64,000 bases of DNA from Mycobacterium sp. Root135 (GTDB taxonomy: Bacteria; Actinomycetota; Actinomycetes; Mycobacteriales; Mycobacteriaceae): NCBI RefSeq assembly GCF_001426545.1, contig NZ_LMEZ01000005.1, forward strand, positions 891,333 to 955,332, given 5' to 3'. The notes under the pieces are model-generated. The model was not told where the DNA came from, made no database searches, and worked only from the letters and a program-made list of their open reading frames with translations. Positions within the stretch are counted from its first letter, which is position 1; every line of letters starts with the position of its first letter. This document shows, piece by piece, positions 35,254 through 41,616 of the stretch. The translations under genes and the position numbers were made by a program.

Positions 35254-36737
35254 GGGGCGTCCGCCGAGGTCTCGACATGCCACGATCCCAGCTCGACCCG
35301 ACGGTCGGCGAGCAGGGTGGCGAAGTCGAGGTCGTGGGTGATCGCCACGACCGCGGCTCCGTCGTCGGCGATCTCGGCGAGCAGGCGCACCAGTTCTTCC
35401 CAGGTGTTGCGGTCCTGACCGAAGGTGGGCTCGTCGAGGATGATCAGCCCGGGTGCAGTGGCCAGGACCGTCGCCACCGAGAGTCGTCGCTGCTCACCGC
35501 CGGAGAGGGTGTACGGGTTGACGTCGGCAATGTGGTTGAGCCGCAACCTCTCCAGCAGGGAATCACAGATGTCGGCGACCGCGGTCTCGTCCTTCTTCAG
35601 CGCGCGTGGGCCGAGCGCGAGCTCGTCGCGGACGGTGGCGGTGAGGAATTGGTGTTCGGGATTCTGAAACACGCTGCCGATGCGGGTGAGCAGTTCCCGC
35701 GACTTCCACTCGACGGGTGCCCTGCGACGCGGTGCCGGTGCGAACGTCTCGTCGGCGGTGAGCGTCCCGTCGCGCTGGGGCAGCAGTCCGCCGAGGGTCA
35801 GCGCCAAGGCGGACTTGCCCGCGCCGTTCGGACCGGTGACGACGGTGATTGCGCCACGGTCTATTTCGAAGGTGAGGTCGTGGGCGCCGTCGCCCGGGCG
35901 GTAGCCGACTGCGAGGTTGGCGGCGTCCAGCAGCGGGGCACCAGGAGCGTGGTGGCGGGTGATCGCGGGCAACTCCGTGCCGGGCACCCAGACGCCGGCC
36001 CGCCGCAGCATGTCCCGCTGTCTGCCGAGGGTGTCCTCCGGAGGCCCGTCGGCCACCACCCGCCCGTCGTCGCCCAGTACGATCACGCGGTCGACCACGG
36101 GAAGCCATACCGCCGTGCGGTGTTCGATGACGACGAGCGTCGCGCCGGTCTCCGCGGCAGCCGTTGCGACGGCGTCCCTGACCTCGACGACGCCGGCCGG
36201 GTCGAGGTTGGCGGTCGGCTCGTCCAGCAGGATGAGACCGGGGTTCATGGCGAGCACGCCGGCGAGAGCGAGCCGTTGCTGCTGACCACCCGAGAGTGCC
36301 GACGTCTCTCGCGTCAGCGGAAGGTCGAGGCCGACGGCGGCCAACGCCCGGCGCACCCGCGGCCAGATGGCGGCGCGCTCGACGTTGAAGTTCTCCATGC
36401 CGAACGCCACGTCGTCACCGACGCGCGACAGGATCACCTGGGAGTCGGGATTTTGCAGCACCATCCCGATCCGACTGCGGCGGCTAGCCGGTGGCGCCCC
36501 GTCGACGAGGAGTCGACCGGTCTCGTCACCGTCCTCGTTGCTGTCGAGAAGGCCCGCAAGACCCTGCAGCAGAGTCGATTTCCCGGAACCGCTGGCGCCG
36601 AGTAGCAGCACCCGCTCGCCCGGTTCGATCGTCAGGTCGAGGCCGTTGAGTGCCCACCGCGCGCGACCGGCGTGACGCCAGTGCCAGTCCTGCGCGATGA
36701 CCGAGACACCGCCGGACTGCGGCGGCGGGACGCTCAT
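35247..36737 (-). CDS. ykoD: ECF transporter duplicated ATPase, YkoD-like
   Basis: 496 residues with two complete ABC ATPase halves. First: Walker A GASGSGKST, Q-loop MVLQNPDSQVILSRVGDDVAFG, signature LSGGQQQRLALAG, Walker B LILLDEPTANLDP. Second: GPNGAGKSA, VFQNPEHQFLTATVRDEL, LSGGEQRRLSVA, LIILDEPTFGQD. The LxP/Q-loop wording (NPDSQ, NPEHQ) is typical of ECF A subunits. It overlaps the S-component stop as ATGA. Two fused A subunits in one chain is the YkoD arrangement. Confidence 0.92.
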   Translation of the reverse strand: MSVPPPQSGGVSVIAQDWHWRHAGRARWALNGLDLTIEPGERVLLLGASGSGKSTLLQGLAGLLDSNEDGDETGRLLVDGAPPASRRSRIGMVLQNPDSQVILSRVGDDVAFGMENFNVERAAIWPRVRRALAAVGLDLPLTRETSALSGGQQQRLALAGVLAMNPGLILLDEPTANLDPAGVVEVRDAVATAAAETGATLVVIEHRTAVWLPVVDRVIVLGDDGRVVADGPPEDTLGRQRDMLRRAGVWVPGTELPAITRHHAPGAPLLDAANLAVGYRPGDGAHDLTFEIDRGAITVVTGPNGAGKSALALTLGGLLPQRDGTLTADETFAPAPRRRAPVEWKSRELLTRIGSVFQNPEHQFLTATVRDELALGPRALKKDETAVADICDSLLERLRLNHIADVNPYTLSGGEQRRLSVATVLATAPGLIILDEPTFGQDRNTWEELVRLLAEIADDGAAVVAITHDLDFATLLADRRVELGSWHVETSADAPC

Positions 36738-37366
36738 CGCGTCAGGTTGGGCTGTGACCCCACTCTGCCGGACGGGAAGCGTGACAGGGCACCGGTCTTC
36801 GCCAGGCCGCGGACCACGAACCAGGACAGGGCGCCGGCGATCAGCGCACCCGAGACGATTGCCGACACCACGTAGATCGCCGAGAAGGTCGCCGCCGAAC
36901 CGGGATACCAGAGAATCAAGTCGTTGATCGCAAGCGCCAGGCCGGCGGCCGCACCGGACAGCACCGCGACCGGCAGGTTCCACGCGCGGTAGAGGAACAC
37001 CGCGAACACGAGCTCGGCGGCCAGACCCTGCACCAAGCCCGATTCCAATGTCAGCACGCCCCATTGGTTGCCGACGAGGGCCGAGACGGTGGCGGCGACC
37101 ATCTCCCCGTACAGCGCCGCGCCCGGCTTGCGGATTACGAGGGCGGTGAGGACGCCGGCGAACAACCAGCCTCCGCCAAGCAGTGCCTGAAGGCCGGGCA
37201 GCACCGCGCCGAGGGGAGCGCCGATCGGGTTGGAGGCGATGTTCCACAACACGAACACCAGCCCGGCCGCGACGGCCAGCACGCTGGCCACGACGATGTC
37301 GACCACACGCCACCTGTAGCTCCGCGGCTTGCTGGTGGGTCGATCGGAAACGATGTCGGTACTCAT
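36734..37366 (-). CDS. ykoE: ECF transporter substrate-binding (S) component, YkoE-like (thiamine/HMP)
   Basis: 210 residues, about six membrane segments, with N-terminal RWRVVDIVVASVLAVAAGLVFVLWN and a central EMVAATVSALVGNQWGVLTLESGLVQGLAAELVF, as in YkoE, the thiamine/hydroxymethylpyrimidine S component. Its ATG lies 7 bases after the TPP riboswitch whose 3' strand includes the GGGAG ribosome site, so translation is likely shut off when TPP is plentiful. The order ykoE-ykoD-ykoC is the same as in Bacillus, without ykoF. Confidence 0.9.
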   Translation of the reverse strand: MSTDIVSDRPTSKPRSYRWRVVDIVVASVLAVAAGLVFVLWNIASNPIGAPLGAVLPGLQALLGGGWLFAGVLTALVIRKPGAALYGEMVAATVSALVGNQWGVLTLESGLVQGLAAELVFAVFLYRAWNLPVAVLSGAAAGLALAINDLILWYPGSAATFSAIYVVSAIVSGALIAGALSWFVVRGLAKTGALSRFPSGRVGSQPNLTR

Positions 37367-37372
37367 CTATTT

Positions 37373-37461
37373 CACTCCCTACGCCGGCATGATCCGGTCA
37401 GGTTCGTACGGTCGACGGCGCCAGCCGTCCTCTCAGCGCACTTGGCGTGCACTCCCGTGTG
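37373..37461 (-). promoter_or_regulatory. TPP riboswitch (THI element)
   Basis: Minus-strand leader of the ykoE-type gene. Conserved pieces in order: CACGGGAGTGC (P1/P2 5' side), CGCTGAGAGGA (J3/2 with the CUGAGA core), GAACCTGACCGGATCATGCC (pyrophosphate sensor helix) and GGCGTAGGGAGTG (P1 3' side). The terminal GGGAG doubles as the ribosome-binding site of the first gene, which points to translational control. Very clear match to the family consensus. Confidence 0.95.
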
Positions 37462-37526
37462 GGTCGCCTTCAATCTAGCTCAGTGCTGGCGGTATGCGAA
37501 GTTCCGTTCGTGCAGGGACCGTGGGG

Positions 37527-39398
37527 TCAGGCCTTGACGGAGATCTTGAAGATCAGGGCGACGAGTGCGCCGAAGGCGCCGTGGGCGCTGACGTAGAGCC
37601 GTTTGGTGTCGTATCCGGCGACGTCCTTCATCGTCTCGGCACCGAAACGGGCGGGGCGGTTGCCGTCGACGACGGTGACGTCGGCGCCGAGCAGGGCGTG
37701 TCGGATGCGGTCCCGTTCGACGCCGGTGGCGGTGGCCACTACTTCGCCGATCGTTCGCGCCGTGCCCGTGGTGGGGACCGCGGCGCAGGTGACGCCGTGG
37801 GCGTCGAGATAGCGGTTGACCGCCTCGACGGTGGCTTCGGCGCCGACGACCAGGCTGAGGTTGCCGAGGTTGACTGCGACGTCGGTGTTGCCGCCGGCGG
37901 TCAATGGGGCGTCGGGGTCGTGGACCAGTGCGCCGCTGAGCGCGGCACGGACCGCAGCACCGAATCCGGCGGTGTCGGGCTCGTCGGGGGACGGGTCGGG
38001 CAGCATGATCCCTGGGTTGAGCAGCCCCTCGGGGTCGAACGCCTTCTTGATCGATCGTTGGGCGGCGATCTCGACCGGTGTGAAGCGCTTCGTCATGAAT
38101 TGGATCTTCTCGGTGCCGACGCCGTGCTCACCGGTGATGGTGCCACCCAATCCCAGTGCGGCTTCTATGATTTCGTTGTTCGCCGCTTCCAGCGACGCTG
38201 CCGCCAGCGGGTTCTCCTTGTCAAAGAACGTGGTGGGGTGCAGGTCGCCGTCACCGGCGTGGCCGCACACCGCGATGAACAGCAGACCGTCGGAATGGCG
38301 CGCCGCGGTGGCTTGGATGGCTTCCTGCATGTCGGGTATCCGGTCGCGGGGCACGGTGACGTCGCCGATGAAGAAGCCCTTGCCGCTCTGGACCACCGAG
38401 TTGGGCGCGTTGAGGCGGCCGTACCAGAGGGCGGCGCGATCGTCGTCGGTCTCGGCGACCCGAACCTCGGTGGCCCGTTCGCGCAGCACCCCTTCCACGA
38501 TCTCCTGTTCGTGGGGCACCTCCGCTGCCGTGCCGTCGACGTCGACGAGGACGATCGAGTCGGCGTCCAATGGGTAGCCGGTGTCGTAGAACTGCTGCAG
38601 CCCGGCGATTCCCGCGCGGTCGAGCCACTCCACGGCGGCGGGCACCACGCCGCTGGCGATCACCGCGGCGATGGTGTCGGCCGCTTCTCGGGCAGAGGCG
38701 AACGCGCCCATCAGGCTGTGGGTGACGGCGGCGACCGGGCGAAGCGCGACCGTCACCTCGGTCACGATCGCCAGCGTGCCCTCGGATCCGATCACGACCC
38801 CGAGGAGGTCGGGTCCCTCGTCATCGGCGGCGAAGGTGCGCGTCGAGCCGTCGGGCAGGACGACGTCGGCGGACAGGATGTGGTTGAAGGTGACGCCGTA
38901 CTTCAACGCGTGTGGGCCGCCGGCATTTTCGATGAGGTTGCCGCCGACGGTGGCCAGATGCGCCGAGACGGGGTCAGGTGAGAAACACAGCCCATGTGGT
39001 GCGAGCGCCGCCTGTAGGTCGGAGTTCACGACGCCGGGTTCGACGCGAGCGCTCCGATTCTCGACGTCGACGTCGAGAATGCGATCGAGACCGGACAGGT
39101 CGAGCAAGACGCGGGTCGTGGTGGGCATCATTCCGCCCGAGCAGTTCGACGCCCCGCCGCGCGGCACGATCGACACGTGGTTTTCGGCCGCAAGCCGCAC
39201 GATCGGTGCGATGTCGTCGCGTCCATGGGGACGTACGAGAAGGCCCGCGAGTCCTCCAACGCCCCAGTAGTCGTGGCCGCGTTCGGTCAGCACGCCGTCG
39301 TCTGTGGTCAGCTCGCCATGTCCGGCGACCGCCGCCGCGAACCGCTCGATGGCGGGATCGGTTGTGGCCATGCGGTTCTGCGGACTCTGAGTCGTCAT
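37527..39398 (-). CDS. FAD-linked 2-hydroxyacid oxidase: GlcD fused to a partial GlcE-like domain
   Basis: 623 residues. About 1-480 is a complete GlcD/D-lactate dehydrogenase-type flavoprotein: FAD-binding IVPRGGASNCSGGMMP and SAHLATVGGNLIENAGG, C-terminal metal/substrate segment CGHAGDGDLHPT and GGTITGEHGVGTEK. About 490-623 resembles GlcE: SLVVGAEATVEAVNRYL, then RPARFGAETMKDVAGYDTKRL and a final GALVALIFKISVKA, as a shortened second FAD-binding unit. It should oxidise a 2-hydroxyacid such as glycolate, lactate or mandelate to the 2-oxoacid. Two bases separate it from the tautomerase; no GlcF iron-sulphur partner is near. Confidence 0.85.
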   Translation of the reverse strand: MTTQSPQNRMATTDPAIERFAAAVAGHGELTTDDGVLTERGHDYWGVGGLAGLLVRPHGRDDIAPIVRLAAENHVSIVPRGGASNCSGGMMPTTTRVLLDLSGLDRILDVDVENRSARVEPGVVNSDLQAALAPHGLCFSPDPVSAHLATVGGNLIENAGGPHALKYGVTFNHILSADVVLPDGSTRTFAADDEGPDLLGVVIGSEGTLAIVTEVTVALRPVAAVTHSLMGAFASAREAADTIAAVIASGVVPAAVEWLDRAGIAGLQQFYDTGYPLDADSIVLVDVDGTAAEVPHEQEIVEGVLRERATEVRVAETDDDRAALWYGRLNAPNSVVQSGKGFFIGDVTVPRDRIPDMQEAIQATAARHSDGLLFIAVCGHAGDGDLHPTTFFDKENPLAAASLEAANNEIIEAALGLGGTITGEHGVGTEKIQFMTKRFTPVEIAAQRSIKKAFDPEGLLNPGIMLPDPSPDEPDTAGFGAAVRAALSGALVHDPDAPLTAGGNTDVAVNLGNLSLVVGAEATVEAVNRYLDAHGVTCAAVPTTGTARTIGEVVATATGVERDRIRHALLGADVTVVDGNRPARFGAETMKDVAGYDTKRLYVSAHGAFGALVALIFKISVKA

Positions 39399-39400
39399 GG

Positions 39401-39808
39401 TCAACCTGGGTCCTTCTGGTCTCGGAGCCACGCTTCTTCATCCCCCGGATCTGGCAGGACTCGGCCACCCTCGATGGCGAGGTGCGCCGGACTGTTCTGG
39501 ATGACGACGAGGACCTGCTTGGCCGGGATGCCGGTCACTCGAGTGGCGGCGGCGGCAATCTCGGCCACCAGCTGGCTACTCTGCGCTTCGGGGTGTCCCG
39601 TGCGCACCCATCCGTTGATCAAGAGTGGTTGCGCGGGTTCACCGTTGGTGTACAGGTCTTCTGGCGGCAGCTCGTGGAAGACCACGTTGACGTAGGTACC
39701 GGGGACGTGGTTGATCATCGAGTGAATCCTCGTCACCTCACCGGCAAGGCTGGCCTTCGTCTCGGCGCTCAACACCGATTGCACTGTCGTGCAGGTGTAT
39801 ACGGGCAT
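39401..39808 (-). CDS. tautomerase superfamily protein, cis-CaaD/Cg10062-like
   Basis: 135 residues. After Met removal the catalytic Pro1 heads PVYTCTT; His28, Arg68 (counterpart of Arg70) and Glu112 (counterpart of Glu114, in AIEGGRVLP) are kept, but the second arginine of the R-x2-R pair is His71 and the active-site Tyr is absent. So it belongs to the cis-3-chloroacrylic acid dehalogenase homologues, probably with tautomerase or hydratase activity and without efficient dehalogenation. Sits between the TPP enzyme and the FAD oxidase in one tight operon (2-bp gaps), suggesting it isomerises an enol or oxoacid intermediate. Confidence 0.85.
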   Translation of the reverse strand: MPVYTCTTVQSVLSAETKASLAGEVTRIHSMINHVPGTYVNVVFHELPPEDLYTNGEPAQPLLINGWVRTGHPEAQSSQLVAEIAAAATRVTGIPAKQVLVVIQNSPAHLAIEGGRVLPDPGDEEAWLRDQKDPG

Positions 39809-39810
39809 GG

Positions 39811-41427
39811 TCAGCCCAGCACCGGCAGGTGCGGTTGGGTGGGCACCACCAAGACGGTGGGTCCGTCGGCCGTCAGGGCGGCCTTGAATTCGTGGATGAG
39901 TTCTTCGGTGCTACCCACCGTTGCCGTCCGGCACCCGAATCCCGTAGCGAGCGACCCGATGTCGAGGCCAGGTAGGTCAAGGCCGGGAACGTTGGGGGTC
40001 TCTTCGAGAAGTGCGAAGGACTTCAGCACGCAGTATTCGCCGTTGCGCTGGACCACGAAAACGATCGGAAGTCGATGCTGCGCGGCGGTCCAGATGGCCT
40101 GGATCGAGTATTGGAAGGAGCCGTCGCCGATCGAGGCGACGACGGTCCGCTTCACGCCGCGGGCGCGGTCTCCGAGTGCGATGCCAACCGCCGCGGGCAC
40201 ACCCCAGCCGATGCCACCGCTGCCGGTCGCGAAGAAACTGCCGGTGCGTCGGGTGGGCCACCACTTGAGCAGATCCGCCAGCGTGGAGGTCGACTCCATG
40301 ACGACTGCCGCGTCCTCGGGCTTGACCGCACTGAGCACCGCGTAGACGTCGTCGGGCATCAGCGGCGCGGACCTGACGGGGAGGTCGCCGCTGAAGTCTC
40401 TGGTCAGTCCCGGCGGAGCCTGCCGGTCGGCCGGTACCTCCACCAGCTCCAGGAGCTCTTCCAGGACGGTGTTCATGTCGCCAACCAGGCTGTCACCCAC
40501 CGGCGCGACCGCGGCGAGGTGAGGATCGCAGGTGATCTGGAGCAGTTCGGTTCCTTCTGGCAGATACTCGCCGGCAACGTAGGGGTAGTAGCTGAACACC
40601 TGTGCCCCGATCACGACGACCAGGTCGAAGCCGGTCACGGCCTCGTTGACACCGGCGATGGTCAACGGAAGCGGGCCCGCGTACAGCGGATGGTCCTCGG
40701 GGAACGAGCACCTTGGCGACAGCGGGCCGCCACGGACCGGCGCGCGCAGCTTCTCCGCGAAGGCGACTCCGGCATCCCAGGCGCCGGCACGGTCGACCTC
40801 TGGGCCGAGGACCAACAGCGGTCGCTTGGCCTGGCTGATCCGCGACGCGAACTCCCGCAGGCGTGCGCTGTCCGGCTGGACGCGCTGGCTGACCGTCCTG
40901 ACCACCGCAGGCCCCAACGCCGGCTTGTTCCAGTCGTCGAGGGGGATCGACAGGAACACCGGACCCGCGGGTGGCTGGATAGCCACCGCGTACGCCCGCA
41001 TGAACGCCGCTGGCACGTCCTCGGCACGCGCCGGTTCGAAGGCCCACTTGACCCACGGTTGGGGCAGCGTGGTCGCGTCGGGACTGTTCAAATACGGGTC
41101 GCACAATGACATTTCGCGGGTTTGCTGGCCGGCGGTGACGATCATCGGGGTATTCGCCCGGTAGGCGGCGATGAGACTGCCCATCGCGTTGCCTGTGCCC
41201 GCCGCAGTGTGAAGATTCACCACGGCAGGCTTGCCGGTCACCTGGGCGAAACCGTCGGCCATCGCCAGGACGGATGCCTCCTGCAACCCCAGTACGTAGG
41301 TGAAGTCGTCCGGGAAGTTCTGCAGGAACGTCTGCTCCGTGGAGCCCGGATTACCGAATATCGTTGTCAGCCCCAGGGTTCGGAGCAGGTCGTAGGTGAC
41401 GTCGTGGACGGTTTTGGTGTCGGCCAT
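39811..41427 (-). CDS. TPP-dependent decarboxylase, benzoylformate decarboxylase-like
   Basis: 538 residues in the MdlC mould: Ser29 in FGNPGSTEQ, cofactor Glu50 in LQEAS, His73 in NLHTAAGTGNAMG, and the TPP/Mg motif GDGSFQYSIQAIWTAAQ ending in RNGEY. These align with Ser26, Glu47 and His70 of the Pseudomonas enzyme. The second catalytic histidine (His281 there, VFRYHQY) is Tyr281 here (VFSYYPY), so substrate or reaction may differ. It would decarboxylate a 2-oxoacid delivered by the adjacent FAD oxidase, giving an aldehyde. It depends on thiamine pyrophosphate, the signal read by the nearby riboswitch. Confidence 0.87.
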   Translation of the reverse strand: MADTKTVHDVTYDLLRTLGLTTIFGNPGSTEQTFLQNFPDDFTYVLGLQEASVLAMADGFAQVTGKPAVVNLHTAAGTGNAMGSLIAAYRANTPMIVTAGQQTREMSLCDPYLNSPDATTLPQPWVKWAFEPARAEDVPAAFMRAYAVAIQPPAGPVFLSIPLDDWNKPALGPAVVRTVSQRVQPDSARLREFASRISQAKRPLLVLGPEVDRAGAWDAGVAFAEKLRAPVRGGPLSPRCSFPEDHPLYAGPLPLTIAGVNEAVTGFDLVVVIGAQVFSYYPYVAGEYLPEGTELLQITCDPHLAAVAPVGDSLVGDMNTVLEELLELVEVPADRQAPPGLTRDFSGDLPVRSAPLMPDDVYAVLSAVKPEDAAVVMESTSTLADLLKWWPTRRTGSFFATGSGGIGWGVPAAVGIALGDRARGVKRTVVASIGDGSFQYSIQAIWTAAQHRLPIVFVVQRNGEYCVLKSFALLEETPNVPGLDLPGLDIGSLATGFGCRTATVGSTEELIHEFKAALTADGPTVLVVPTQPHLPVLG

Positions 41428-41500
41428 CGTGGAAAGCCCTTCATAGCCCGGGTGACGAAAGTTCGACTGCTGAAATCACACACCCGAAGACGAGTGGCCG

Positions 41501-41520
41501 ACCCCGTAGAAACCACGGGT
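41501..41520 (-). promoter_or_regulatory. candidate regulatory dyad in the TPP-decarboxylase/LuxR divergent region
   Basis: Near-palindrome read on the minus strand as ACCCGT, 7 bases, ACGGGGT. It lies about 75 bp upstream of the decarboxylase start, inside the 189-bp gap shared with the divergent LuxR-type gene, where an activator site would be expected. Shares ACCCGTGGTTT with the site upstream of mdcA. The rest of this gap shows nothing I can name. Confidence 0.35.
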
Positions 41521-41616
41521 CGACGGACTGCCCGGGGCCGGTGAACTCCGTTGAGCCGCTGCCGTTGTGCCTACTTCGAGATATTGCCAACCCGCTGACG
41601 TGGGAAGATGGCGAGC

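Noticed and set aside
41608..41616. ATG 41608 as start of the LuxR-type gene
   Set aside because: The GGGAAG ribosome site abuts this codon directly; ATG 41617 has proper spacing.
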